Shown: positions 40,621 to 51,347, numbered from the stretch's first letter. The stretch is 64,000 bases of DNA from Shewanella aestuarii (GCF_011765625.1 NZ_CP050313.1:864501-928500); one strand, 5' to 3'. The notes: generated by a model not told the origin, from the sequence alone. A program made the numbers and translations.

Positions 40621-40985
40621 TAGAGACTTTATAGATAATCAGGAGCCACAAAATATTGTGGCTCTACTATACTGTCTAGCAAGACAGTAAAACTAAGTTT
40701 TACCTAAGCATATTTTACAGTTTAGTGTATTTAGGCAAAATTTAGTAAAACGCGCTAAAAAGGACTTTTCGCGGAATTGATAAAGTAAACTTCCTTGCTT
40801 TTCTTTTCCGGTCTTCAAGGATTCAAGTCGTGGTACTCGTTATCATATTGAATACTTTAGGTTAGTAAATACTGATGTTTACTGGCAATACTCGAAGGCC
40901 CGGCCATAAAAATAATCACATATGCCAGCTCATTGTGTTGTGTTGCCCACAATAGATTTTTTGATTTTCTTAATGGAGAGCATTT
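40621..40985 (+). promoter_or_regulatory. Upstream region of deoC with stacked inverted repeats
   Basis: 365 bp without a gene. It holds, in order: hairpin GAGCCACAA/TTGTGGCTC (40643-40664), hairpin ACTGTCT/AGACAGT (40671-40688), a 16-bp near-perfect inverted repeat pairing 40692-40707 with 40731-40746, and TTGTG-TTGCC-CACAA (40938-40952) about 34 bp before deoC. The first may end the porin transcript. The last could be an operator for the deo genes. Regulators are not identified. Confidence 0.5.
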
Positions 40986-41759
40986 ATGACTGATTTAACT
41001 AAAGCTGCACAACTTGGTATCCAATTAATGGATTTAACCACTTTAAATGACGATGATACTGATCAAAAAGTCATTGATTTGTGTCATAAAGCGAAAACGC
41101 CAGCAGGCAACACCGCCGCCATTTGTATCTATCCTCGTTTTATTCCAATTGCCCGTAAAACGCTAAATGAACTTGATTGTGAAGACATCAAAATTGCCAC
41201 GGTGACTAACTTCCCACATGGCAATGATGATATTGCGATTGCGGTTTTAGAAACGCGTGCAGCGGTTGCATATGGCGCTGATGAAGTTGACGTTGTATTT
41301 CCATACCGTGCATTAATGGCCGGTAACGAAACCGTGGGTTTTGAATTGGTTAAAGCTTGTAAAGAAGCGTGTGGTGATGACGCCATTTTAAAGGTGATTA
41401 TTGAATCAGGTGAATTAAAAGACCCTGCTTTAATTCGTAAAGCGTCTGAATTATCAATTGATGCAGGTGCGGACTTTATCAAAACATCAACAGGTAAAGT
41501 ACCGGTAAATGCAACGATAGAAGCGGCTGAAATTATGCTAACGGTGATCAGCGAAAAGAACACCAAAGTTGGCTTTAAACCTGCTGGCGGAGTAAAAGAT
41601 GCAGAAGCGACCGCTGAGTTTTTAGGTGTTGCGGCACGTATTTTAGGTGAAGATTGGATTTCGTCAAGTACCTTCCGTTTTGGTGCATCAAGTTTGCTAA
41701 ATAGCCTATTGCACACGCTTGATTTAGCCGAAGCACCCAAGCCTAATCAAGGCTACTAA
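40986..41759 (+). CDS. deoC: Deoxyribose-phosphate aldolase
   Basis: A 257-residue class I aldolase splitting 2-deoxyribose-5-phosphate into glyceraldehyde-3-phosphate and acetaldehyde. The Schiff-base Lys166 lies in FIKTSTGK, and Lys198 (GFKPAGG) and Asp101 complete the catalytic set. It has GGAGA before ATG 40986. First gene of deoCABD. Confidence 0.97.
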   Translation: MTDLTKAAQLGIQLMDLTTLNDDDTDQKVIDLCHKAKTPAGNTAAICIYPRFIPIARKTLNELDCEDIKIATVTNFPHGNDDIAIAVLETRAAVAYGADEVDVVFPYRALMAGNETVGFELVKACKEACGDDAILKVIIESGELKDPALIRKASELSIDAGADFIKTSTGKVPVNATIEAAEIMLTVISEKNTKVGFKPAGGVKDAEATAEFLGVAARILGEDWISSSTFRFGASSLLNSLLHTLDLAEAPKPNQGY

Positions 41760-41880
41760 GATTATCCGCAAAATCGTGGCGTTTAATGTAGAAATACCCA
41801 ATGTGGTGTCTCTGCATTAGATGCATTCCTGACTTTATGGCGGTCCTATTGGTGATGGATTGCCAAAGGGAGGCAGTTTT

Positions 41881-43212
41881 ATGTTTTTAGCTCAAGAGAT
41901 TATCCGTAAAAAACGTAATGGCGAAGCGTTAAGCACAGCTGAAATTCAATTTTTTGTTAATGGCATTACTCATAACACTGTGTCAGAAGGCCAAATTGCC
42001 GCATTAGGCATGGCGGTTTATTTTAATGATATGAATATGGATGAGCGTATTGCATTAACGTCAGCAATGCGTGATTCAGGTACTGTGTTAGATTGGAGCA
42101 GCTTAGATTTAAATGGCCCAATAATCGACAAACACAGTACCGGTGGTGTTGGTGATGTTATTAGTCTTATGCTTGGCCCTATGGCTGCTGCTTGTGGTGG
42201 TTATGTTCCGATGATTTCGGGTCGTGGCCTTGGTCATACTGGTGGCACCCTTGATAAGTTTGATGCTATTCCTGGCTATCAAACTGAACCGTCAAGTGAG
42301 CTATTCCGCAAAGTGGTAAAAGAAGCTGGTGTGGCGATTATTGGCCAAACAGGTGATTTAGTTCCAGCGGATAAACGCTTTTATTCGATTCGTGACAATA
42401 CCGCAACGGTTGAGTCTATTTCACTCATTACCGCTTCAATCCTATCTAAAAAATTAGCAGCAGGCCTTGACGCTCTCGCGATGGATGTCAAAGTTGGTAG
42501 TGGTGCATTTATGCCGACTTACCAAGCATCAGAAGAGCTTGCTCGCAGTATTACGGCTGTCGCAAATGGTGCGGGAACAAAAACCACTGCATTATTAACC
42601 GATATGAACCAAGTTTTAGCATCTTGTGCGGGTAACGCGGTAGAAGTTCGCGAAGCTATTAATTTCCTTACTGGCCAATATCGTAATCCTCGCTTGTATG
42701 AAGTCACCATGGGGTTGTGTGCCGAAATGCTAATTTTGGGCGGAATTACACAAAATGAAGCTGATGCGCGTATTAAATTACAAGCTGTATTAGATAACGG
42801 TAAAGCTGCTGAGACTTTTGGTAAAATGGTTTCAGGGTTGGGTGGTCCAGTTGATTTTGTTGAAGCTTACGACAAATACTTGCCTCATGCCAAAATCATT
42901 CGTCCAGTTTATGCCGATGCTAGCGGTTTTGCGCATAGCATGGACACCAGAGCGCTAGGCTTAGCTGTTGTCACTCTAGGTGGTGGTCGCCGTAAACCCG
43001 GTGACGCGCTTGATTACAGTGTTGGCTTAACTCAGATGTGTGCATTAGGGCAGGTTATCGATAAAGATACCCCAATTGCTATGATCCACGCACAAACTGA
43101 AGATGCATTTGCAGAAGCCGCACAAGCCGTTAAAAGTGCGATACATATTAAAGATTCTGCACCTGAAAAAACACCAGAGATATACCAATACATTCGTGTA
43201 TCGGATCTATAA
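41881..43212 (+). CDS. deoA: Thymidine phosphorylase
   Basis: A 443-residue enzyme converting thymidine and phosphate to thymine and 2-deoxyribose-1-phosphate. It begins [18 protein letters not shown] from ATG 41881, with GGGAGG upstream; a frame opening at 41860 adds non-conserved residues. The phosphate/nucleoside signature [10 protein letters not shown] and [14 protein letters not shown] are present. It lies 121 bp after deoC and 11 bp before deoB. Confidence 0.97.
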   Translation: MFLAQEIIRKKRNGEALSTAEIQFFVNGITHNTVSEGQIAALGMAVYFNDMNMDERIALTSAMRDSGTVLDWSSLDLNGPIIDKHSTGGVGDVISLMLGPMAAACGGYVPMISGRGLGHTGGTLDKFDAIPGYQTEPSSELFRKVVKEAGVAIIGQTGDLVPADKRFYSIRDNTATVESISLITASILSKKLAAGLDALAMDVKVGSGAFMPTYQASEELARSITAVANGAGTKTTALLTDMNQVLASCAGNAVEVREAINFLTGQYRNPRLYEVTMGLCAEMLILGGITQNEADARIKLQAVLDNGKAAETFGKMVSGLGGPVDFVEAYDKYLPHAKIIRPVYADASGFAHSMDTRALGLAVVTLGGGRRKPGDALDYSVGLTQMCALGQVIDKDTPIAMIHAQTEDAFAEAAQAVKSAIHIKDSAPEKTPEIYQYIRVSDL

Positions 43213-43223
43213 GGAGTTAGATA

Positions 43224-44441
43224 GTGAAACGTACATTTATTTTAATGCTAGATTCATTTGGCGTTGGTGCTGCGGGTGACGCAGATAAATTCGGTGATGT
43301 TGGATCAGATACCTTTGGCCATATTGCTAAAGCTTGTGCTGAAGGTCAGGCCGATGTTGGACGTCAAGGTCCACTAAAACTCCCAAACCTTGCTCGTTTA
43401 GGGCTTGGGCATGCAGGTTTTGAATCAACGGGTAAATTTGCTGATGGCTTTAACGATGATGTTGACGTTATTGGGGCTTATGGCTATGCCGAAGAGCTAA
43501 GCTCGGGTAAAGATACCCCAAGTGGTCATTGGGAAATGGCGGGTGTGCCTGTGCTTTATGAGTGGGGGTACTTTAGTGATTTAACCAACTCATTTCCAAA
43601 AGAGTTAACAGATAAAATTCTTGCTCGTGCTGGTTTAGATGGCTTTTTAGGTAATTGTCATGCTTCTGGTACAACTATTCTAGAAGAGTTAGGCGAAGAG
43701 CACATGAAGACTGGAAAACCTATTTTCTATACGTCTGCTGACTCGGTTTTCCAAATTGCCTGTCATGAAGAGTCATTTGGTTTAGAAAACTTATATAACT
43801 TGTGCAAAATTGCCCGTGAAGAGCTAGAGCCATATAACATCGGTCGTGTGATTGCGCGTCCATTTATTGGTTCGAGTGCGAAAGATTTTGCCAGAACTGG
43901 AAACCGTCATGATTATGCGGTTCAACCTCCAGCCCCAACTGTACTCGATAAATTGAAAGCTGCCGGCGGTGAAGTCGTTAGTATTGGTAAAATTGCTGAT
44001 ATATATGCTAATTGCGGCATTACACAACAGTACAAAGCCACGGGCTTAGAAGCGCTATTTGACGAAACGTTAACTCAAATTAAGCGTGCTGGCGATAACA
44101 CCATAGTATTCACCAACTTTGTTGACTTTGATTCACATTATGGCCACCGCCGAGATATTGCTGGCTATGCTAAAGCCTTAGAATATTTTGATTCACGTTT
44201 ACCTGAATTACTTGCTTTGCTAGACGAAGACGACTTCTTATTGCTAACGGCAGATCATGGCTGCGACCCTACTTGGAAAGGCACTGAGCATACACGCGAA
44301 CATGTTCCTGTATTAGCTTATGGTGCAGGTTTACCAGCGGGCTCATTGGGTCGAAGAAAGTCTTTTGCTGATATGGGGCAGTCTATTGCAAGTTATTTTA
44401 AACTTGAGCCTATGGAGTATGGCGAATCGTTCTTAGATTAG
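43224..44441 (+). CDS. deoB: Phosphopentomutase
   Basis: A 405-residue alkaline-phosphatase-superfamily mutase converting (deoxy)ribose-1-phosphate to the 5-phosphate. Metal-site motifs include [13 protein letters not shown], the phosphorylated Thr in [10 protein letters not shown], and [10 protein letters not shown] and [10 protein letters not shown] near the C-terminus. The start is GTG 43224 with AAGGAG 7 nt upstream. Third gene of the deo set. Confidence 0.97.
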   Translation: MKRTFILMLDSFGVGAAGDADKFGDVGSDTFGHIAKACAEGQADVGRQGPLKLPNLARLGLGHAGFESTGKFADGFNDDVDVIGAYGYAEELSSGKDTPSGHWEMAGVPVLYEWGYFSDLTNSFPKELTDKILARAGLDGFLGNCHASGTTILEELGEEHMKTGKPIFYTSADSVFQIACHEESFGLENLYNLCKIAREELEPYNIGRVIARPFIGSSAKDFARTGNRHDYAVQPPAPTVLDKLKAAGGEVVSIGKIADIYANCGITQQYKATGLEALFDETLTQIKRAGDNTIVFTNFVDFDSHYGHRRDIAGYAKALEYFDSRLPELLALLDEDDFLLLTADHGCDPTWKGTEHTREHVPVLAYGAGLPAGSLGRRKSFADMGQSIASYFKLEPMEYGESFLD

Positions 44442-44541
44442 GCTTTTATTTAGAACGATGGTTCATTTTATGGTTCAATAAGTTTTGAAAACTGTTAAAA
44501 TTTAATAGATTTAAAAATAATAGAAAATAGGGGTTATATAC

Positions 44542-45252
44542 ATGGCTACACCACATATTAATGCCGTAGAGGGTGCATTTGCTGAAACGGTTCTATTCCC
44601 AGGCGATCCATTACGTGCTAAGTACATTGCAGAAACCTTCCTAGAGGGCGCTGAATTAGTAACTGACGTGCGTAACATGTTTGGCTATACAGGTACTTAT
44701 AAAGGTAAGCGTATTTCAGTAATGGGTTCTGGAATGGGCATTCCATCTTGTTCTATCTATGCACATGAACTTATTAAAGAATACGGCGTTAAAAATTTAA
44801 TCCGTGTTGGTAGTTGTGGCGCAATCAGCACCGATGTAAAAGTACGTGACGTAATTATTGGCATGGGTGCATGTACTGACTCACAAGCTAACCGTTTACG
44901 TTTTAAAAACCAAGATTTCGCAGCTATTGCTGACTTCGGTTTATTAAGTGCAGTGGTTGATTCTGCCAAAGAACACGGCACTAAAATCCGTGTTGGTAAT
45001 GTTTTCTCAGCAGATCTTTTCTATACACCTGATCCAGAAATGTTTGATGTGATGGAAAAAATGGGTGTATTAGGTGTTGAGATGGAAGCTGCTGGTCTTT
45101 ATGGCGTTGCGCACGAGTTAGGTGCTAAAGCTTTATGTGTTGTGACCGTGTCTGATCACATTCGTACCGGTGAGCAAACTACATCTGAAGAACGTCAAAC
45201 AACATTCAATGACATGATTATCATGACATTAGATGCTGCAGTAACGCTATAA
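44542..45252 (+). CDS. deoD: Purine-nucleoside phosphorylase
   Basis: A 236-residue hexameric PNP cleaving purine (deoxy)nucleosides with phosphate. Recognisable are the start MATPHINA, the phosphate-binding [29 protein letters not shown] (ribose site) and catalytic Asp in VSDHIRT. It lies 100 bp after deoB and is closed by a strong terminator, the end of the deo cluster. Confidence 0.97.
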   Translation: MATPHINAVEGAFAETVLFPGDPLRAKYIAETFLEGAELVTDVRNMFGYTGTYKGKRISVMGSGMGIPSCSIYAHELIKEYGVKNLIRVGSCGAISTDVKVRDVIIGMGACTDSQANRLRFKNQDFAAIADFGLLSAVVDSAKEHGTKIRVGNVFSADLFYTPDPEMFDVMEKMGVLGVEMEAAGLYGVAHELGAKALCVVTVSDHIRTGEQTTSEERQTTFNDMIIMTLDAAVTL

Positions 45253-45276
45253 TTCATTGTATTAAAAAAAATTATC

Positions 45277-45307
45277 AAAAAAGGCGCTTACATAGCGCCT
45301 TTTTTAT
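45277..45307 (+). terminator. Terminator after deoD (bidirectional)
   Basis: Perfect 11-bp stem AAAAAAGGCGC / GCGCCTTTTTT with a TTACATA loop. Confidence 0.92.
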
Positions 45308-45316
45308 ACCTAAATG

Positions 45317-45485
45317 GCTATCGCAATCGAAATAAATCACTGCTGATTCTAGCTTGTGAAATACCTAATATCAGCGTTAGATTTTTGGCTGTAGTATAAC
45401 TGCCTATTATAAAAATCTACCTTGATATAACGCATTTTTCCTTAGTTATTTCTGATCACTTATTTACTGTGATTAATGGTATTAT
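45317..45485 (+). repeat. Dispersed palindromic intergenic repeat, copy B (full length)
   Basis: Matches copy A along its length: CTAGCTTGT...AATACCT..AT.(A)CAGCGTTAGATTTTT, then the hairpin AGATTTTTGGCTGTAG / CTGC..TATAAAAATCT, then CTTG.TAT, and the right end TTATTTCTGATCACTTATTTACTGTGATT. It sits between the deoD terminator and the 3' end of ytjB (convergent). Here the ytjB stop falls just beyond the element. Confidence 0.7.
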
Positions 45486-45488
45486 TCG

Positions 45489-46142
45489 TTATTTGTTATC
45501 TGAATCTTGTGGCTGATTGGCTAACTTTTGCTTTTTTATATGCTTTAATCTTGTTTTACGCCTATCGAAATCAGCGCGCTTAAAGGATAAAGAGCGTGAT
45601 AGCAATAACCCAATAAAGCCTGCTACTAATAACATCCATTTTAAGAGTTCCATATTCTGATTATGTAAATATCTGATTTCATCAAAAAACATATTGAGAT
45701 CAAGCCTTACTTCTACATAACCTAAATTATTTTCCTGTTGTATTACGTTTTCAATCAAAGGCGGATAGGGGACAAGTAGTTGACGTAATTCTTCAGAATC
45801 TGGACCTAGTTCATTAGGTGTAACGGATTGAGCAAACGCTAATCTTACACCTTGCGAATTATATATATTTACCGAAACCACTTTGGGATCTTTAGTTAAT
45901 GTTGTAGCTAACCATTGAAGTTGCTCATCATTTTGTAAAAACATCGCCGGAGCCGCACCGTTAGCTGCTTGTTGAGCTAAGGTTCTAGCCATTAACTTGG
46001 TTTGTGTACTTAATAACTTTTGGCCATTTTTTAAATTACTTTGCCACAGATTAACTAAACCAAAACCCAAGCTTATCGCGAGAATTAGTTGAATGAGCCG
46101 AGTAATTTTTTGCCTTTTCTTTAGACCTTTAACAAAAATCAC
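45489..46142 (-). CDS. ytjB: YtjB/Smp (AhpA) family membrane protein
   Basis: A 217-residue protein with two membrane helices (about 15-33 and 166-185) bracketing a periplasmic region of about 130 residues, and a basic cytoplasmic tail. The layout and divergent position next to serB match Smp/YtjB of enterobacteria. The segment LMARTLAQQAANGAAPAMFLQNDEQLQWLATTLTKDPKVVSVNIYNSQG resembles sensor-type domains of that family. The start is GTG 46142 with AAGGA upstream. Function is unknown. Confidence 0.82.
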   Translation of the reverse strand: MIFVKGLKKRQKITRLIQLILAISLGFGLVNLWQSNLKNGQKLLSTQTKLMARTLAQQAANGAAPAMFLQNDEQLQWLATTLTKDPKVVSVNIYNSQGVRLAFAQSVTPNELGPDSEELRQLLVPYPPLIENVIQQENNLGYVEVRLDLNMFFDEIRYLHNQNMELLKWMLLVAGFIGLLLSRSLSFKRADFDRRKTRLKHIKKQKLANQPQDSDNK

Positions 46143-46280
46143 TTTAATCCTTAGTCATTTTTCTATTTAATTGGACGCTAACTTAAGTGCCGATAGCTTA
46201 TTATTTTAAGGTTGCAGGTGTTTAATCATACTAATCGAAAATGATATCAGTAGATAGTCGCATGCTAAGAGGTTGAATTC

Positions 46281-47300
46281 ATGGTAAGTCATAGCGCTAA
46301 CATAATAAACAATAGCGATCATATTCTGCAGTGGTTGTTGATGTCTACAACCAATGAATATAGGCATAATGGCTTATTATGCCAACGATATGAAGAAGCG
46401 GATTACATAACCGAAGCATCTTTATTCAACTTGCAGCGCGCTCGAGTGGTATTTGAACAATCCACACAAGCAGATATTGCAACTTGGTTGCAGCAATTAA
46501 GCTGTAATGCTCATTTTGCAGTGTTGCATCGCGCGAATGATCTTATTGGATTTGAAATCGCTTTTGAAGGTGATTTCGATGAACTTATGCAATCTTTTTA
46601 CACACAATTTACAGCGCATAAAGCTAAGGCTGAGTTGCTGGTTATTACCAGTCCATTACCTAATTTAAAACAGCCAGGATTATTGGTGATGGATATGGAT
46701 TCGACCGCCATTCAAATTGAGTGCATTGATGAGTTAGCAGCCATGGCTGGCGTAGGGGATGAAGTGGCTGCGGTTACGGCTAGTGCGATGCGTGGTGAGC
46801 TTGATTTTGAACAAAGTTTGCGTATGCGAGTGAGTAAACTCGCTAATGCTGATGCGAGTATTATTGACACCTTGTGCCATAACTTACCTTTAATGCCTGG
46901 GTTAACGGCATCGTTAGATGAGTTACAAGATAATCACTGGAAGCTTGTTGTCGCGTCGGGTGGTTTTACCCCCTTTGTAAACCATTTAATGCATTTACTA
47001 AGACTTGATGCTGCATTTGCTAACGAGCTAGTGATAGAAGATGGCAAGTTAGTGGGGGAGGTTTGTGGTGATGTGGTTGATGCTCAATATAAGGCGAGTG
47101 TCATCAAACGTTGTGCTCAAAAATGGCAAATTGCAGCTGGACAAACATTAGCCATAGGTGATGGTGCGAATGATATTCCCATGATACAAGCAGCAGATTT
47201 AGGCGTGGCCTTTCATGCTAAGCCTAAATTAATTAGCGCAGCAAACTTGGCTGTTAATCATTTAGATTTACGGGCATTGGTTTTTTGCTTACAAGCTTAA
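46281..47300 (+). CDS. serB: Phosphoserine phosphatase
   Basis: A 339-residue HAD-superfamily enzyme releasing serine from O-phosphoserine, the last step of serine synthesis. Nucleophile Asp138 and acid/base Asp140 lie in VMDMDSTAIQIECIDELA. The later motifs VASGGFTPF and GDGANDIPMIQAADLGVAFHAKP are present. The N-terminal 120 residues form the regulatory-type domain of longer SerB proteins. AGAGG lies before ATG 46281. It is divergent from ytjB. Confidence 0.96.
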   Translation: MVSHSANIINNSDHILQWLLMSTTNEYRHNGLLCQRYEEADYITEASLFNLQRARVVFEQSTQADIATWLQQLSCNAHFAVLHRANDLIGFEIAFEGDFDELMQSFYTQFTAHKAKAELLVITSPLPNLKQPGLLVMDMDSTAIQIECIDELAAMAGVGDEVAAVTASAMRGELDFEQSLRMRVSKLANADASIIDTLCHNLPLMPGLTASLDELQDNHWKLVVASGGFTPFVNHLMHLLRLDAAFANELVIEDGKLVGEVCGDVVDAQYKASVIKRCAQKWQIAAGQTLAIGDGANDIPMIQAADLGVAFHAKPKLISAANLAVNHLDLRALVFCLQA

Positions 47301-47340
47301 CCTTTGATGTTTGGCTGATAAGCATTTACGAGGCGGGCAG

Positions 47341-49743
47341 CTATTTTTCAATAACCACTTGATTTTGCAGTGTTGGATAACGTAAACAGATTTCTTGGGT
47401 AATATCCAATAATTCACCTAAGCCGATAATGCGCCATAACTGCTCTTCAAGTTGTTTTGCTCTGTGATTTGCATGGATATGTATATATTCTAATTCTCGA
47501 CGAATATAGCTCATATCTGGCTTATCTGTTGCCCCTCTAAATACTCTCAGGGCCATAAAGCGGCCCAATCGCTGACTTTGTTCTATAAATTGTTGCTGCT
47601 CTTCTGTGGTGAGTGCTTTGGTGAGTTTACATGTAAGGTTTATGGTGCCACGTGAATGGCGTGTAATACGCATAAATATTTCAATATAGCTCATTTCATA
47701 GTGAGGCTTCATTGATCGAATAGGTTCAACAATTTGATTTTTAAACACCCCATCAGCCATAAGTGGTGTAAGGTTATATTGCATTATTTTGTCTGTATCT
47801 TGTGAAAATAAATGACTAATTTCATCTACTTTTGTCCCGATGCCAATGCCGGCTAATTGAATTGTTTTATTTGTTTTTTCAATAAAATAAGGCACACCTA
47901 CTAATTCTCGCATCATCAAATTTTTCATGCCATCAGCAAGTTCAAGTTGTTCACCATCTTTATCAGATAATTGCGCTAACTTTTGTTTATTATGAGTGAT
48001 TAACTTATTTAAAAACTCAACACCTGCATGGGGTTCATGTCCTATAAGCGCACTTAAATGTAAAATTGCACCGTTTGAGCGCGCACGGACGAGTTGGTAA
48101 GGTAAATTTGATAAATTGGTTTTTCCTGCAATGGTTTGCAGACGAGGAAAGCTGAGTGTCACTGCCGCAGGAAATTGCAAATCAGCTGATTCATCTAAGT
48201 TGATCTGTAAACCTCTACTTGATATATCATGTGTGATACCACTAAGCGTTTTATCGCCTTGCTTGATTTCTACTAAGGTTTTAAATGAAAAGCGTGCCTC
48301 GTGGCGACGTTCACTAAATGGCATCGATATTTTCTTGATGCTATTAGTGGTCACTTTTTGCTGGGCGAAGATTTTTAACTGATTAACATCTTGGCCGGTA
48401 AACCATGACTGGTATTGTGGTTTAGCTTCTTCATTAGTGAGATCGCATAAATGTAGTACATGACTGAAGGTCGCCAATTGCTGCTCTGTTAATCCACTGT
48501 AATGATTATCGTCCCCTGGTAGTGTCGAGGTTTTATAATTCTGGCTGTGATCAATCTTATGACTATGGATTTTAAACACCCGCCAGCTTGACTTTTTGGC
48601 CCCAAAACCAAGAAATAGCCCAAGATGACCGGTTTTATTTAACTCAGCTAAGGTTGCTGAGTAGAAATGCAATTTACCATTGGCAATATGGATAAAACTG
48701 AATAACAGTCGATGTTCAATTACATCAGGAAACTTGAGTAAGTTGACTAAACGGTTATTGGTTAGCATGCCAGAGAGTTGGTTTACGTCATGTTCATTTT
48801 GGAAAAAATGAAAAATCGGCTGGTTGCCTCTTGCCAATAACGTATGGCTTATAGTGGGCTTATTTTCATTAATGCTAATAAATAATGGCAAATGAGGCTG
48901 TAATGGTAGGTAGTGACGTTCAAAACCTAAGCCTGTCGCATTCACGATGACATCATTAACATCCACTTTATAACGAAATTTGAACGCTCGAATAAGCTGC
49001 GTAATGACCTTGTCTAGTTCTGCGCCACCGCCTAATCGTTTTAGGCGAAATATTGCATTGTCATCTTTGTTCTGAATATCAACGATTTGATAATCAACAC
49101 CTTGCTGTAAGTCTTCAAAATAAAACTCTTCACTTAGTTCGAGGAGTTTTATTCTTATGGGCTTTTCGGTATCGAAGTTATGCTTCTGCGGTAGGCGAAT
49201 ACGTGCACCACCAACTGATAAATCGAGTGTTGCGCCAAAAACATCAGCCATACCAGGTTGCACTGCTGAAATACGAATGCTGTAATTCATTCGCTCTTCA
49301 CTACGGTTAAAGTAGCTACCTAGTACAATGCCGGGGACCTCAAAAGGGGACTGTTCTTGTTGAGGCTCAGTAATATTGCCTTGTTTTTTTTGTTGGATGA
49401 TTTGTTTACGTTCTTTGTGCGATTTAATGACATGCTCATAGACACCCAAGGTATATTTGTTGTGATAGATGGGTAAGATAGACTCTATGGCGTTTTTTGA
49501 CGGTTCATCAAGAAAGTGTCGCTGTTTTCCTATAGTAAACTCTTCACAAGGTAATTCAGTTTTGTCACGCAGATCAATAATACGAGTGCAAGGCGCAGAA
49601 ATACGATTCAGCTCCATTTTTAACAAAAATCGAGTCGAATTGGATTCGTCAGCAGTTAATCTCTCGAATATATCCTGAAAATCAGGCTCCATCATAAGAG
49701 GTTTTAATTGTTCAATTAGTCCACTGTGATTATCTAAAGTCAT
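47341..49743 (-). CDS. Large PilZ-domain protein (c-di-GMP receptor candidate)
   Basis: An 800-residue soluble protein with at least two PilZ-like domains. The first (about 145-245) has RSEER and the DxSxxG motif DLSVGG. The second (about 475-590) has a canonical RxxxR (RHEAR) and DISSRG, so it is likely to bind c-di-GMP. The remainder, including the C-terminal 200 residues, is not recognised. No membrane segment is seen. It is convergent with serB and divergent from radA; another PilZ gene lies beyond radA. The output is unknown. Confidence 0.85.
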   Translation of the reverse strand: MTLDNHSGLIEQLKPLMMEPDFQDIFERLTADESNSTRFLLKMELNRISAPCTRIIDLRDKTELPCEEFTIGKQRHFLDEPSKNAIESILPIYHNKYTLGVYEHVIKSHKERKQIIQQKKQGNITEPQQEQSPFEVPGIVLGSYFNRSEERMNYSIRISAVQPGMADVFGATLDLSVGGARIRLPQKHNFDTEKPIRIKLLELSEEFYFEDLQQGVDYQIVDIQNKDDNAIFRLKRLGGGAELDKVITQLIRAFKFRYKVDVNDVIVNATGLGFERHYLPLQPHLPLFISINENKPTISHTLLARGNQPIFHFFQNEHDVNQLSGMLTNNRLVNLLKFPDVIEHRLLFSFIHIANGKLHFYSATLAELNKTGHLGLFLGFGAKKSSWRVFKIHSHKIDHSQNYKTSTLPGDDNHYSGLTEQQLATFSHVLHLCDLTNEEAKPQYQSWFTGQDVNQLKIFAQQKVTTNSIKKISMPFSERRHEARFSFKTLVEIKQGDKTLSGITHDISSRGLQINLDESADLQFPAAVTLSFPRLQTIAGKTNLSNLPYQLVRARSNGAILHLSALIGHEPHAGVEFLNKLITHNKQKLAQLSDKDGEQLELADGMKNLMMRELVGVPYFIEKTNKTIQLAGIGIGTKVDEISHLFSQDTDKIMQYNLTPLMADGVFKNQIVEPIRSMKPHYEMSYIEIFMRITRHSRGTINLTCKLTKALTTEEQQQFIEQSQRLGRFMALRVFRGATDKPDMSYIRRELEYIHIHANHRAKQLEEQLWRIIGLGELLDITQEICLRYPTLQNQVVIEK

Positions 49744-49963
49744 TATCTATTATCGTTTTTAATGCTTAATTGTAGCGTGACTGGTAATCTTATCGGCATG
49801 AAAAGGCAATGCTTTATTAGATTCGGCTGTAGAGTTAACTTTATACCGAAATAATTATAAATGAAAAACAATACTGATAAATAGTTGCTCTAACACAGCA
49901 TAGTATTGCTGTTAGTAGGTAACCACGGTTTTTTTCGTTTTAAAAATTCATAGATTGAGTGTT

Positions 49964-51328
49964 ATGGCTAAAAATAAAACGGCATATGTATGTAATGAAT
50001 GTGGTCAAGACTTTCCGCGTTGGCAAGGACAGTGCAGTGCTTGCCAAGAGTGGAACACGATTACTGAAGTGCGTTTGGGGGCCAGCAGTGCGACTCGAAC
50101 TCATCAGTTTAGTGGTTATGCAGGCAGTATTGATAGAAAAGTACAAACACTAGATCAAATTGATCTAAATGAACTGCCTCGAATTGCCAGTTCATTTGGC
50201 GAGTTTGACCGTGTGTTAGGCGGAGGCATTGTACCCGGTAGCGCCATTTTGATTGGTGGCCATCCGGGGGCCGGTAAAAGCACTTTGTTATTACAAACCT
50301 TGTGTCAACTTGCTGAAACAATGCCGGCACTTTATGTGACGGGGGAAGAGTCATTACAACAAGTGGCGATGCGAGCACATCGATTAGGCTTGCCAACCAA
50401 AAAGCTGCGTATGTTGTCTGAAACTAGTGTTGAAGCCATTTGCGATATTGCCTTGCAAGAAAAACCGAAAGTGATTGTTGTCGACTCTATTCAAGTTATG
50501 CACATGAGTGATATTCAATCATCCCCCGGAAGTGTGTCGCAAGTGAGAGAGTCGGCATCGTATTTAACGCGATTTGCAAAGCAACATGGTATTGCGGTGA
50601 TAATGGTAGGCCATGTGACTAAAGATGGTAGTTTAGCTGGCCCTAAGGTGCTGGAGCATTGTATTGACTGTTCCGTGATGTTTGAGGGTGACAGTGATAG
50701 CCGCTATCGAACTCTTCGCTCTCATAAAAACCGTTTTGGGGCGATTAATGAACTTGGTGTGTTTGCAATGACCGAACGCGGTTTGAAAGAAGTGGCCAAT
50801 CCTTCAGCTATCTTTTTATCCCGCGGAGATGAAGCTTCATCGGGCTCGTTAGTGATGGTTGTGTGGGAAGGTACACGGCCGTTATTGGTTGAGTTGCAAG
50901 TGTTGGTTGATGATTCCGCTATGGCTAACCCTCGACGTGTGGCGGTGGGCATGGATGGCAATCGATTAGCCATGTTGTTAGCTGTGATGCATCGTCATGG
51001 TGGTTTGCTGATGTCAGATCAAGATGTGTTTGTGAACGTTGTTGGCGGCGTAAAAGTAACTGAAACCAGTGCAGATTTAACCTTACTGTTGGCCATGGTA
51101 TCTAGTTTTAGAGGGGATGTATTACCCAGTGATTTAGTGGTATTCGGTGAGGTCGGCTTGTCAGGTGAAATTCGCCCTGTACCTAATGGTCAAGAGCGAT
51201 TAATTGAGGCGGCAAAACATGGCTTTAAACGTGCTATTGTCCCTAAAGCCAATATGCCTAAAAAGCCACCACAAGGCATGGAGGTTGTCGGGGTTACTAA
51301 GCTAACAGAGGCATTAAACGCGCTGTAA
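49964..51328 (+). CDS. radA: DNA repair protein RadA
   Basis: A 454-residue RecA-like branch-migration protein for recombination intermediates. It has an N-terminal zinc finger (Cys10, Cys13, Cys24, Cys27), Walker A GGHPGAGKST, the RadA-specific KNRFG motif (SHKNRFGAINELG) and a C-terminal Lon-like domain (VVGGVKVTETSADLTLLLAM, FGEVGLSGEIRPV). It starts at ATG 49964, since MAKNKTAYVCNECG aligns with the family; TTG 49955 adds three residues. The serB-radA linkage is interrupted here by the PilZ gene. Confidence 0.96.
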   Translation: MAKNKTAYVCNECGQDFPRWQGQCSACQEWNTITEVRLGASSATRTHQFSGYAGSIDRKVQTLDQIDLNELPRIASSFGEFDRVLGGGIVPGSAILIGGHPGAGKSTLLLQTLCQLAETMPALYVTGEESLQQVAMRAHRLGLPTKKLRMLSETSVEAICDIALQEKPKVIVVDSIQVMHMSDIQSSPGSVSQVRESASYLTRFAKQHGIAVIMVGHVTKDGSLAGPKVLEHCIDCSVMFEGDSDSRYRTLRSHKNRFGAINELGVFAMTERGLKEVANPSAIFLSRGDEASSGSLVMVVWEGTRPLLVELQVLVDDSAMANPRRVAVGMDGNRLAMLLAVMHRHGGLLMSDQDVFVNVVGGVKVTETSADLTLLLAMVSSFRGDVLPSDLVVFGEVGLSGEIRPVPNGQERLIEAAKHGFKRAIVPKANMPKKPPQGMEVVGVTKLTEALNAL

Positions 51329-51347
51329 GGTTTTTATTTGCTAATGC

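Noticed and set aside
41129..41740. 203-codon open frame on the minus strand across deoC
   Set aside because: It is a shadow of deoC, whose catalytic residues and length are fully conserved; the antisense product is Ser/Thr/Ala-rich and unrecognised.
49871..49915. Inverted repeat AACAATACT...AGTATTGCTGTT upstream of radA as a possible fourth copy of the dispersed element
   Set aside because: The diagnostic ends (CCAATC..., CACTTATT...ACTGT) are absent; likely an unrelated small hairpin.
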